Source: Candidatus Accumulibacter regalis (GTDB lineage Bacteria; Pseudomonadota; Gammaproteobacteria; Burkholderiales; Rhodocyclaceae). Taken from it: DNA of 64,000 bases. This document shows, piece after piece, positions 28,199-36,854 of this stretch. Both the position numbers and the translations under genes were made by a program. The notes below the pieces were generated by a model. It was not told the DNA's origin. It saw only the letters and a program-made list of their open reading frames with translations, and made no database searches. Each line of letters opens with the position of its first letter. The first letter of the stretch is position 1. The stretch lies in assembly GCA_000585075.1 (NCBI GenBank), contig JEMY01000038.1:1-64000 (forward strand). Direction: 5' to 3'.

Positions 28199-28327
28199 TT
28201 AGAGCAAGGCCTGCAGCGACCCGAGCGTTTTTCCCACTCGCCGGCCGCTATGCTTGCGGGCTTGCCCCTGGCGCGCCTTGACGCGGCGCGCCGGGCCACC
28301 CGGGTTGACCAGACCCTTGATAATCAA
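28199..28327 (-). CDS. Candidate small basic protein, 42 residues
   Basis: A short frame with a TTG start. A perfect GGAGG ribosome-binding site (28337-28341, minus strand) lies nine bases upstream. The product starts MIIKGLVNPGG and continues with a strongly basic middle (ARRVKARQGQARKHSGRR), ending VGKTLGSLQALL. Third codon positions are mostly G or C, like neighbouring genes. It has no membrane segment and resembles no family I recognise. It could be a small nucleic-acid-binding protein or a gene remnant. Confidence 0.4.
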   Translation of the reverse strand: MIIKGLVNPGGPARRVKARQGQARKHSGRRVGKTLGSLQALL

Positions 28328-28350
28328 TAGAGTCCGCCTCCAGTTGATCC

Positions 28351-28416
28351 GAAGCAAGCAAGTTTCAGCGCTCAGTTGAAACGACAGACGGCACTTTCAG
28401 CGGCCCAGCTTGCTTC
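28351..28416. other. Nested inverted repeats upstream of the transglycosylase gene
   Basis: Outer arms GAAGCAAGC (28351-28359) and GCTTGCTTC (28408-28416) are perfectly complementary. Inside them GTTTCA (28362-28367) pairs with TGAAAC (28377-28382). The arrangement could fold as a two-stem RNA in the 5' leader of the downstream gene, or act as a DNA operator. No known riboswitch consensus was recognised. The other intergenic bases on either side hold nothing clear. Confidence 0.5.
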
Positions 28417-28563
28417 TCGCCCCCTCTGCTTGCGGTGCAACAATCCGCGCAGAGACCCGGCCTCAGGGTACCAGTTTCCCCCAAGTTCGAGGCTTTATAC
28501 CCATCTGTAATTGTCATCGTTGGCACGCAACACGGCCACGCTGACAACAGTGAAGGAGAGAGC

Positions 28564-29355
28564 ATGTCTGCCACAATCTCACTCAAGAGTACAAGGCCAC
28601 GTCGTAGCGACGCCACCTTGAGTTTCATTCAATACGCCTTGGTCATCGTCGGGCTGATGCTCCTGGTGGGCACCGTCAAGCCGGCCTTCAGCGACAGTCG
28701 CAAGGATGATGGCGGCCAGCGGCAGGCGGCGGCAATGACGGAATCCGTCGCGCCGACTGCGACTTCGCCAGCGACCGTATCGCCATCGCTAATGGCCGAA
28801 GAGGAAGCATCGATCACCACCGCCGAAGCGCAAGCAGTGCCAGCGCTGAAGGAGGCGGTCAAGAAGGAGACCTTCGCCGCTGCCCCCGCAGCGCTGCGCC
28901 CCTCCCTGCAGCGCGCGCTCGACTACGTGTCGGATCGCTACCGCGTTGCCCCCGAGGCGCTGGTTCCGATTTTCGAGACCGCGCAGAGCGTCGGCCGCGA
29001 GCGTAAACTCGATCCGCTGTTGATCATCGCCATCATCGGCATCGAGTCGCGCTTCAACCCGTTTGCCGAAAGCCCGGTCGGCGCACAGGGCCTGATGCAG
29101 GTGATGCCCGACATCCACAAGGACAAACTGCCGGAAGACGCCGGCGAGCAGCCGTTTCTTGACCCGGTGACCAATATTCAGGTTGGCGTGCATGTCCTCG
29201 AGGAGGCGATCCGCTGGCGCGGCAGCCTGACCGGCGGGCTGCAGCACTACGGCGGCTCGCCCACGGACCCGGCAACCGGCTACGCGAAAAAAGTCTTTGC
29301 CGAGAAGCAGCGTCTCGAAAAGGCAGCCAAGCGCGGCAGCAACTCACGCGCCTGA
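28564..29355 (+). CDS. Lytic transglycosylase (SLT domain)
   Basis: Membrane-anchored or exported protein of 263 residues. A hydrophobic segment at about 22-40 is preceded by basic residues. A Pro/Thr/Ala-rich linker follows. The transglycosylase domain (about 145-250) has the catalytic Glu in IIGIESRFNPFAESPVGAQG, then LMQVMPDIHKDKL, NIQVGVHVLEE and HYGGSPTDPATGYAKKV. It cleaves peptidoglycan with formation of 1,6-anhydromuramic acid. The ATG follows GGAGAG closely. Confidence 0.9.
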   Translation: MSATISLKSTRPRRSDATLSFIQYALVIVGLMLLVGTVKPAFSDSRKDDGGQRQAAAMTESVAPTATSPATVSPSLMAEEEASITTAEAQAVPALKEAVKKETFAAAPAALRPSLQRALDYVSDRYRVAPEALVPIFETAQSVGRERKLDPLLIIAIIGIESRFNPFAESPVGAQGLMQVMPDIHKDKLPEDAGEQPFLDPVTNIQVGVHVLEEAIRWRGSLTGGLQHYGGSPTDPATGYAKKVFAEKQRLEKAAKRGSNSRA

Positions 29356-29375
29356 GCGGCCGCCCCGTCGCCAGA

Positions 29376-31892
29376 TCACGATGGCGGCGGCTTTACTGGA
29401 GGCAGACCTGCTCCGCGGCCGCCTCCGGAACGATCGCCTCCCGCCATGCGCCGGATCGCCTGTCTGGCCTCGGCGGAGAGCAGCAGCTCGGCATCCGCCA
29501 GCGGCGTCATCAGCCGATGGTCGAAGTGCAGCAGGCCGCCCTCGTCTTCGCACAGGAATTCGGCTTCGATCAGCGTACTAATGAAGCCCGAGAAAGCGAG
29601 CTTCTCGGCGAACTCAGGCGAATTGAATTCGTAGAGAAGCTCCAGCCGCCGCCCCAGGTGATGGCAGCTGTCCTCGAGAGCCTGGCGGGTCAGCTGTCCA
29701 CTTCCGTGTTGCTCGAGCAAGGCCAGCGTCAGGAAATATCGCTCCAGTAGCGGTCGGATGCTTTCGCCAAGCAAGTGCAGTTCGGCGAACTCCTGACTGA
29801 TCGGCTCCGGCGCGGCCAGGCTGCCAGAGGGATCGCCGCGCAGCAAGAGGCCGCGGGCGACCAGCACCACGATCACGGCATCGCTGGCGACAGCCAGTTC
29901 GGCTTCCGGCCAGCGCAGGAACAGCTCGGCGCGCAGCAAGACGTAGATGCCACGCACCGCCTGCGCCATACGCGCACTGCCGAGTCGCCGATTGTGACTG
30001 AGCAGACAGGCGATCACCGCCGGCAGGGCAAAAAGGTGCAGGACATTGTTGCGAAAGTAGGCCAGCAACGGCGCCTGCTTTTCGGTGACGCGAATCAGCT
30101 CCCCCAGGGGATCGGAAAAACGCTCGACGAAGCCCAGGCGCTGGGTGTAGGCGACAATCTGCGGCGCGTCGAGTGTGCAGGCGATACTCGCCGACGCGTA
30201 TGGCGCTTCGGCGAACAAGGCCTGGTAGTGCTCGATCAGCCGGTGCAGCGAAGACTCGTCGGCGGTGTGCCTTGGCGTCGCCAGCAGCGCCAGGGCGATC
30301 AGATTGACCGGATTGAGAACGCTCGCCTCGTTGATCCGCTTGGCGATTTCGCCCGCCACGCGGCGGACAAGCGCACGCGACCACGGGGCAGGACAATCGT
30401 CAGAGCCCGCGCGCCAGCCGGGGTGCTGCGCGTCGAGAAAGGCGGCCAGCGGCAACGGCTCGGCGACACAGACATGGACCCGGCCAAATACCCGTTTGAG
30501 ACTGCGAATGGTCCGCAGAATGCCCCACAGCGACTCGCGCCGCTTGGCTTTTCCGGCCAGCTCGGCAAGGTAGCTGCGCCCTTCGAGCAGCTTCTCGTAG
30601 CCGATATACACCGGCACGAAGACCAGCGGCCGGCTGTGCTCGCGAATGAAGCTGTGTACGGTCATCGCGAGGATGCCGGCCTTGGGCGTCAGCATCCTGC
30701 CGCTACGACTGCGCCCACCCTCGATGAAATACTCCAGCGGAAAGCCGCGCGCCAGGACAAGGTGCAGGTACTCGTCGAAAACGGCCGCATAGAGCGGCTC
30801 GCCCCTGAAGCTGCGGCGCAGGAAAAAAGCACCGCAGCGGCGTAGCAGGGCGCCGACGATGGGCAGGTTGAGGTTGGCACCGGCGGCGATATGCGGCGGA
30901 GTCAACCCCTTGCGGCGAATCAGGTAAGAGAGCAGCAGGTAATCGACATGGCTGCGGTGGCAGGGAACGTAAACAATTTCATGGCCTGGCGCGACACGGG
31001 TCAGGGCTTCGAAATTATGCGTCTCTATGCCGTCGTAGAGCCGTTTCCACAGCCAGGTCAGGAACAGCTCCAGGGCCCGAACGGCGCCGTGCGAATAGTC
31101 GGAAGCAATCTCGCGGGCGAAGCCGGCGGCACGCGCTCTTGCCTGGTCGGGCGTAATGCCGTGCGTCGCGACTTCGCTGGCCATCGCCGCGCGCACTCGC
31201 TCGCCGGCGAGCACCGCGCCCACCTGCGTGTGGCGGTGCGACAGATCGGGCCCGATCGCCATCTGCCGCTGGCGACGAAAATGGACCCGCAAAACCCGCG
31301 ACAACTTGCGTTGCGCCTGCTCCTGGTCGAGCCCCCCGTGCAGTAGGTCACGCAGCGAGATTGGCGAGTTGTAGCGCACCAGGACCTGGCGGCCGTGCAA
31401 CACGATCGCCAGCAGCTGTCGCCAGGCGCCTGGCGGGCGCCAGGTTTCCGAGAACAGCGCCTTGATGATCGAGTCCTGCTTGCCGGGAGATCGCCCCCAG
31501 AGAATAAGCACCGGCAGCAATTGCACATCGAGTTCCGGGTCGGCAATGGTCGCGCCGATGAGATGCGCGAGCAACGGCGAATGATCATTCTGATCGCGCG
31601 CCCGGCCAGCCAGGCTGCGGTCACGATTGACAAAGAAGAATGAGCGCGCCGGGTGCTGCCCGCCGATGGCCAGCGGTGCCTCGGCGCGTGGCAAGCCGGC
31701 GCGCCGCGATTCCTCGATAAGCACCAGGAGGTTCGACAAGTGCCGGTCCTGGAGGACATAACAGACCGGCTTGCCCGGAGCGAGGCACAGGTCCTGCATC
31801 TTCTCCGGGAAAACCGAGCTGCGTACCCAGAGGTACAAGAGCCGGCGGGCCAGCGGGAGAAACCATTCGGCGAGCTTGCGCGCGCCAATCAC
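29376..31892 (-). CDS. plsB: Glycerol-3-phosphate acyltransferase PlsB
   Basis: Inner-membrane-associated enzyme that acylates sn-glycerol-3-phosphate at position 1, the first step of phospholipid synthesis. The protein has about 838 residues against 807 in E. coli. Acyltransferase motifs are in order: VPCHRSHVDYLLLSY (catalytic His-x4-Asp near residue 310), the block around FLRRSF, FIEGGRSRSGR and FVPVYIGYEK. The GTG start 34 bases after the preceding stop gives the usual N-terminus; longer in-frame versions overlap the upstream gene. It follows the EF-G-like gene on the same strand. Confidence 0.93.
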   Translation of the reverse strand: MIGARKLAEWFLPLARRLLYLWVRSSVFPEKMQDLCLAPGKPVCYVLQDRHLSNLLVLIEESRRAGLPRAEAPLAIGGQHPARSFFFVNRDRSLAGRARDQNDHSPLLAHLIGATIADPELDVQLLPVLILWGRSPGKQDSIIKALFSETWRPPGAWRQLLAIVLHGRQVLVRYNSPISLRDLLHGGLDQEQAQRKLSRVLRVHFRRQRQMAIGPDLSHRHTQVGAVLAGERVRAAMASEVATHGITPDQARARAAGFAREIASDYSHGAVRALELFLTWLWKRLYDGIETHNFEALTRVAPGHEIVYVPCHRSHVDYLLLSYLIRRKGLTPPHIAAGANLNLPIVGALLRRCGAFFLRRSFRGEPLYAAVFDEYLHLVLARGFPLEYFIEGGRSRSGRMLTPKAGILAMTVHSFIREHSRPLVFVPVYIGYEKLLEGRSYLAELAGKAKRRESLWGILRTIRSLKRVFGRVHVCVAEPLPLAAFLDAQHPGWRAGSDDCPAPWSRALVRRVAGEIAKRINEASVLNPVNLIALALLATPRHTADESSLHRLIEHYQALFAEAPYASASIACTLDAPQIVAYTQRLGFVERFSDPLGELIRVTEKQAPLLAYFRNNVLHLFALPAVIACLLSHNRRLGSARMAQAVRGIYVLLRAELFLRWPEAELAVASDAVIVVLVARGLLLRGDPSGSLAAPEPISQEFAELHLLGESIRPLLERYFLTLALLEQHGSGQLTRQALEDSCHHLGRRLELLYEFNSPEFAEKLAFSGFISTLIEAEFLCEDEGGLLHFDHRLMTPLADAELLLSAEARQAIRRMAGGDRSGGGRGAGLPPVKPPPS

Positions 31893-31926
31893 GACGACCT
31901 GGATCCCGGTCGCTGCTCGCTGGCCC

Positions 31927-33975
31927 CTATTCCTCGTCGACCACCTGATGCTCGGAAACAAGCTGCTGTTGCGTCGCCGGCGGCACCTGCGCGTAATGCG
32001 AGAAGGCAATGCTGTACGAACCCTGTCCGGCGGTCAGCGATTTCAGGCGTGACTGGTAACCGTCCAGTTCGGCGAGCGGCACCTCGCCGGTGATCGCCAT
32101 CACTCCCGGCCCGCGCGGCTGCGTGCCGGTGAGGTGGCCGCGCTTGCTGGAAAGATCGCCGGTGAGGTCGCCGGTCATCGCCTCGGGGGCGAGAATCTCG
32201 ATTTCGACCACCGGTTCGAGAATGATTGGCTTGGCCGCGCGAATCGCTTCGATCGTCGCTTTGCGGCCGGCGGTCTGGAAAGCGATGTCCTTGCCGTCGA
32301 CCGGGTGCGACTTGCCGTCGTGTACGGTGACGCGCAAGTCCTGCACTTCGAAGCCGGCAACCACGCCATCGGCCAGTGCCTGACGGACACCCTTCTCGAC
32401 CGAGGCCATGAACACGCCCGGGATGACGCCACCCTTGACGATATCGACGAATTCGAAACCGGCACCACGCGCGAGCGGTTCGACGCGCAGCGCCACTTCC
32501 CCAAACTGGCCGGCGCCGCCGCTCTGCTTCTTGTGCCGGCAGTGCCCTTCGGCCGAGGCGGTGATCGCTTCACGATAGGCAATCTGCGGCGGCGTGGTGT
32601 CGAGTTCGAGTTTGTACTGCTGCGCCAGCCGGGTGAGCTTGGCGCGCAGGTGCATTTCGCCGATGCCGCGAATGACCGTTTCATTGGTCGTCGGATGGCG
32701 TTCGATGCGGAAGCACGGGTCTTCGACCTCGAGCTTGCGCAGGATCTCGAACAGGCGCTGCTCGTCGGCCTTGCGTTTGGCATGCACGGCGAGGCCCTGC
32801 ATGGGCTGCGGGAACTCGAGCGGTTTGAGGTGGATGTGGTCTTCTTCGTGCGAATCGTGCAACACGCAGTCGAATTCGATTTCGTCGACCTTGGCCACCG
32901 CACCGAGGTCGCCAGGGACCAGTGACTCGGCTTCGAGGTATTCCTTGCCCTGCAGGCGATAGATGTGACCGACCTTGAACGGGCGCTTGCCGTCGCCGAC
33001 GAAGAGCTGCGAGTCCTTGCGGATGGTGCCCTGATGAACGCGGAAAATGCCAACCTTGCCAATGAAGGGATCGCTGACGATCTTGAAGACGTGCGCCAGA
33101 ACGTGCTTTTCCGGGTCTGGGTCCGCCCGGAACGCTTCCGTCGCTCCGCCCGGCTCGCCGCGATAGAACGGCGGCGGGTTGCCCTCGGCCGGACTGGGTG
33201 CCAGCTGGGCAAGCGCGTCGAGTAGTTGCGGGATGCCAGCGCCGGTTTTAGCCGAAACGAAGAGGATCGGAATCAGGTGCCCTGAACGCAGTGCTTTCTC
33301 GAACGGCAGGTGCAGCTCCTCCGGGCTGGGATCGAGACCCTCGTCCAGATAGCGGGCGAGCAGATCCTCGTCTTCCTCGACGATCTGATCGATCAAGGCG
33401 CGGTGCGCGGCGGCCACCGATTCGAAATCGCTCTCGCCGCTGTCGTGACCGAGCAACTCGACGACCTCTGCACCGTGCTTGACCGGCAAGTCAAGCAACA
33501 TGCACTCGCGCCCGAAGCGCTCGCGAATCTCGCCGACCAGCGCCGGCAGGTTGACGTTGTCGGCGTCGATCTTGTTGATGACGATCATCCGGCAGACGCC
33601 ACGAGCGGCGGCCAGCTGCATCATCTTTTCAGTCGAGAGTTCGATACCATTCTGCGCATTGATGACCACCAGTGCGGTATCGACCGCGGCCAGGGCGCTG
33701 ATCGCCTGCCCCGCGAAGTCCGGAAAACCTGGCGTATCGATCAGATGCACATACACGTCCTGCCACGAAAACCCCACCAGGGTCGCGTTCAGCGAGTGGC
33801 CGAATTCCTTTTCCTGCGCATCAAAGTCGCAAACGGTGTTACCTCTTTCGACGGCACCGCGGCTGCTGATAGCGCCGGCGGCAGCGAGCAGACTTTCGGC
33901 TAGCGTCGTCTTGCCAGCAGCACCGTGGCCGACAAGAGCGACAGCGCGCAGCATACTGGTGGTGGTTTGGCCCAT
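31927..33975 (-). CDS. EF-G-like GTPase (EF-G2 type)
   Basis: Paralogue of translation elongation factor G, 682 residues with all five EF-G domains. G1 is GHGAAGKTT instead of the canonical AHIDAGKTT, and G4 NKID is kept. G3 reads DTPGFPDF, so the catalytic His of DTPGH is replaced by Phe, as in the EF-G-like group whose GTPase and translocation activity is weak or absent. Domain IV has the HKKQSGGAGQFGEV motif. Other markers are RGIGEMHL and the late MAITGEVPLAELDGYQSRLKSLTAG. It lies away from the usual str operon, supporting an accessory role. GGGAGA precedes the ATG. Confidence 0.88.
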   Translation of the reverse strand: MGQTTTSMLRAVALVGHGAAGKTTLAESLLAAAGAISSRGAVERGNTVCDFDAQEKEFGHSLNATLVGFSWQDVYVHLIDTPGFPDFAGQAISALAAVDTALVVINAQNGIELSTEKMMQLAAARGVCRMIVINKIDADNVNLPALVGEIRERFGRECMLLDLPVKHGAEVVELLGHDSGESDFESVAAAHRALIDQIVEEDEDLLARYLDEGLDPSPEELHLPFEKALRSGHLIPILFVSAKTGAGIPQLLDALAQLAPSPAEGNPPPFYRGEPGGATEAFRADPDPEKHVLAHVFKIVSDPFIGKVGIFRVHQGTIRKDSQLFVGDGKRPFKVGHIYRLQGKEYLEAESLVPGDLGAVAKVDEIEFDCVLHDSHEEDHIHLKPLEFPQPMQGLAVHAKRKADEQRLFEILRKLEVEDPCFRIERHPTTNETVIRGIGEMHLRAKLTRLAQQYKLELDTTPPQIAYREAITASAEGHCRHKKQSGGAGQFGEVALRVEPLARGAGFEFVDIVKGGVIPGVFMASVEKGVRQALADGVVAGFEVQDLRVTVHDGKSHPVDGKDIAFQTAGRKATIEAIRAAKPIILEPVVEIEILAPEAMTGDLTGDLSSKRGHLTGTQPRGPGVMAITGEVPLAELDGYQSRLKSLTAGQGSYSIAFSHYAQVPPATQQQLVSEHQVVDEE

Positions 33976-34291
33976 TGATCATCTCCCATTCAAGTCGAAC
34001 GCACGCCGCAGCTTCCCCTCTAGCCAAATGGCATGACAGGCCGCGCGTGCTGACATCATTTTACTCCCGCCGCGAGCGTCGCGCGTGCTGCTCGCGACCC
34101 GCTTCGGGAATGCCATCGGCAGGCGGTCGGCCACGCTCCGGCAGGCGGACAGACATCGGCAGCGGCATCGACGCCAACCGGGAGATCTTGGCCGGCAAAA
34201 CAACTCGCCGAACATCTGTTTTGTGTAAACCGCGCCAGTCAGCTAAAGTGACGCGCTTTATTTTTGATGAACACCGCGTCAGGAGTCCCAA
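33976..34291. other. Divergent intergenic region between the EF-G-like gene and maeB
   Basis: No gene is supported here. The right part holds a probable sigma-70 promoter for maeB and its ribosome-binding site (CAGGAG about ten bases before the ATG). The left 200 bases show no clear structure. Confidence 0.4.
34221..34249 (+). promoter_or_regulatory. Candidate sigma-70 promoter of maeB
   Basis: TTGTGT at 34221 and TAAAGT at 34244 are separated by 17 bases. The pair sits 43 bases before the maeB ATG in a locally AT-richer stretch. Confidence 0.45.
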
Positions 34292-36580
34292 ATGGAAAAC
34301 GATCTGCGCCAGGCCGATCTTCGTGAGGCCGCCCTCGAGTATCACCGCGAGCCGACTCCGGGCAAGATAGCTGTCCAGCCGACCAAAGGACTGAATAACC
34401 AGCTCGACCTGGCGCTGGCCTATTCGCCAGGCGTCGCCTTCGCTTGCCACGCCATCGTCGACGACCCCGGCTCGGCCAGCCTGTATACCTCGCGCGCCAA
34501 TCTGGTCGGGGTGATCACCAACGGTACGGCGGTACTTGGCCTGGGCAACATCGGTCCGCTGGCAGCGAAGCCGGTGATGGAGGGGAAAGGCTGCCTGTTC
34601 AAGAAATTCGCCGGAATCGATGTCTTCGACATCGAACTGGCCGAAAGGGACCCCGACCGGCTGATCGACATGATCGCCGCGATGGAACCGACGTTGGGTG
34701 GCATCAACCTGGAAGACATCAAGGCTCCGGAATGCTTCTATATCGAAGCCAAGCTCAAGGAGCGGATGTCGATCCCCGTCTTCCACGACGATCAGCACGG
34801 TACGGCGATCATTTCGTCGGCGGCGATCCTGAATGCGCTCAAGGTAACCGGCAAGAAGATCGCCGAAGTCAGCGTCGTTTGCTCCGGAGCCGGGGCGGCG
34901 GCGATTTCCTGCCTGAACCTGTGGTGCGACCTTGGCGTACGGCGCGAGAACATTCTCGTCTGCGACTCGAAAGGCGTGATCTACGCCGGCCGCGACGCCG
35001 ACATGGAGCCGAACAAGGCGCGCTATGCGCGCGACACCGAGTGCCGCACACTCGGCGAGGCGCTCGAAGGTGCCGACGTCTTCCTCGGACTCTCCGCCGC
35101 CGGGATCCTCGAACCCGAGATGCTCGCCAATATGGCCAAGGATCCGATCGTTTTTGCGCTCGCCAATCCGACCCCGGAAATCATGCCCGAACTGGCCAGG
35201 AAAGTTCGCCCCGACGTGATCATCGCCACCGGTCGCTCGGACTATCCGAATCAGGTCAACAATGTTCTCTGTTTTCCCTTCATTTTCCGTGGCGCGCTCG
35301 ACGTCGGTGCGACGGGCATCAACGAGCAGATGAAAATGGCCTGCGTCAAAGCCCTGGCGGCGATGGCGCAGGAGGAGGTGAGCGACGAAGTGGCCATGGC
35401 CTACCCCGGCCAGGAGTTGGTCTTTGGCCGCGACTATCTGATCCCCAAGCCTTTCGATCCAGGCTTGATCACCATCATCGCCCCGGCGGTCGCCCTGGCG
35501 GCGATGAATTCGGGAGTGGCCACCCGACCGATCGCCGATATGGAAGCTTACCGGGAGAAGCTGCGCGAGTTCGTCTATCAAAGCGGCGTCGGCATGCGCG
35601 CGGTGTTCTCGGCCGCCAAGCGCAGCAGCGAAACGCGCATCGTCTATTGCGACGGGGAGGACGAGCGGATGCTGCGCGCCGCACAGACGATCATCAATGA
35701 GGGTCTGACGCGGCCGATCCTGATCGGTCGCCCAGAGGTCATTGCGACTCGCCTGAAGAGGATCTCGTCGAAGTTGCGCCCGGGTACCGATTTCGAGGTG
35801 GTCGACCCGGCCAGCGACGAGCGCTACAAGGAGTGCTGGACTGCCTATCACCAGTTGCGCAAGCGCCACGGAGTGACCGTCGACATCGCCAAGACGCGCT
35901 TGCGCACCAACAACACCATCATCGGGGCCATGCTGCTTAGCCTCGGCTACGCTGATGGCATGATCTGCGGCCTCTCCGGCCGCTTCGCCCATCACCTGCG
36001 GCAAATCGACGAGATCATCGGCAAGGAGCCCGGGCGCACGACAATGGCCGCGATGACCCATGTCCTGCTGCCCGGCCGCGCCCTTTTCCTCTGCGATACG
36101 CACGTCAACGAGGACCCCGACGCCGAGCAGCTGGCCGAGATAACGCTGATGGCGGCCGAGGCAGTCAGTCGCTTTGCGATCCACCCAAAAATAGCCATGC
36201 TCTCGCACTCGAACTTCGGATCTTCGCTCACCGCTGGCGCCCGCAAGGTCGCCAGGGCAGTGGAAATCGTCCGCGCCAAAGCGCCGGACCTGGAAATCGA
36301 TGGCGAGATGCACGGTGAAAGCGCCCTCTCACAAAGCATCCGTGAGCGCTCGGACCCCCAGTCGCCGCTAACCGGTGAGGCGAATCTGCTGGTGATGCCC
36401 AACCTGGACGCCGCCAACATCTCGTACAACCTGCTCAAGATGACCGGTGGCGACGGCATGTCGGTGGGCCCGATCCTGCTCGGCGCAGCGCGCCCGGTGC
36501 ATGTGCTGGCGGCGACGTCGACGGTTCGTCGAGTGGTGGACATGAGCGCCCTGATCGTCGTCGAAGCGGCGAGCGAGTAA
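34292..36580 (+). CDS. maeB: NADP-dependent malic enzyme with phosphotransacetylase-like domain
   Basis: Decarboxylates malate to pyruvate while reducing NADP, supplying NADPH. The protein has 762 residues, the usual length of the MaeB fusion. The malic enzyme part (about 1-430) contains [19 protein letters not shown], the catalytic Lys region ([12 protein letters not shown]), FHDDQHGTA and an NAD(P)-binding fold. The C-terminal part (about 430-762) is a phosphotransacetylase-like domain, [17 protein letters not shown] to the end, regulatory and binding acetyl-CoA in characterised MaeB. It stands alone. NADPH from it could feed PHA synthesis, which is inference. Confidence 0.95.
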   Translation: MENDLRQADLREAALEYHREPTPGKIAVQPTKGLNNQLDLALAYSPGVAFACHAIVDDPGSASLYTSRANLVGVITNGTAVLGLGNIGPLAAKPVMEGKGCLFKKFAGIDVFDIELAERDPDRLIDMIAAMEPTLGGINLEDIKAPECFYIEAKLKERMSIPVFHDDQHGTAIISSAAILNALKVTGKKIAEVSVVCSGAGAAAISCLNLWCDLGVRRENILVCDSKGVIYAGRDADMEPNKARYARDTECRTLGEALEGADVFLGLSAAGILEPEMLANMAKDPIVFALANPTPEIMPELARKVRPDVIIATGRSDYPNQVNNVLCFPFIFRGALDVGATGINEQMKMACVKALAAMAQEEVSDEVAMAYPGQELVFGRDYLIPKPFDPGLITIIAPAVALAAMNSGVATRPIADMEAYREKLREFVYQSGVGMRAVFSAAKRSSETRIVYCDGEDERMLRAAQTIINEGLTRPILIGRPEVIATRLKRISSKLRPGTDFEVVDPASDERYKECWTAYHQLRKRHGVTVDIAKTRLRTNNTIIGAMLLSLGYADGMICGLSGRFAHHLRQIDEIIGKEPGRTTMAAMTHVLLPGRALFLCDTHVNEDPDAEQLAEITLMAAEAVSRFAIHPKIAMLSHSNFGSSLTAGARKVARAVEIVRAKAPDLEIDGEMHGESALSQSIRERSDPQSPLTGEANLLVMPNLDAANISYNLLKMTGGDGMSVGPILLGAARPVHVLAATSTVRRVVDMSALIVVEAASE

Positions 36581-36854
36581 GCGCTGCACAGCGGCCGGCG
36601 AGGCGCACCGCCGAGCGCGTCGCCCATCGCGCGCGCCGGCTGCGTGGCGGCGCGCGTCTTCGGCGCACCCGCTGCGTTGGCCAGGAACAGCACGCTCCGC
36701 GAGCGGCCCCGGGAGCGGCCCCGGGAGCGGGATTCTTGCCGTAAACCCGCCGCTTTACAAACACGCCGAGTCAATGCATCATCGGGAGGGCTAATAACTC
36801 GGCATAGCCGGGACCTGATGGTTCACAACGCATTGCAGGGCCCTATCGCGAACA

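Noticed and set aside
34061-36313. Very long minus-strand open frame (about 750 codons) opposite maeB
   Set aside because: It lies wholly within the clearly coding maeB on the other strand. Its product is rich in Arg, Asp, Val and His with no domain, the usual antisense shadow in high-GC DNA.
36701-36730. Short imperfect GC-rich repeat upstream of pilB (GCGGCCCC-GGGA units)
   Set aside because: Only two unequal copies without flanking signals; not distinguishable from background in this high-GC DNA.
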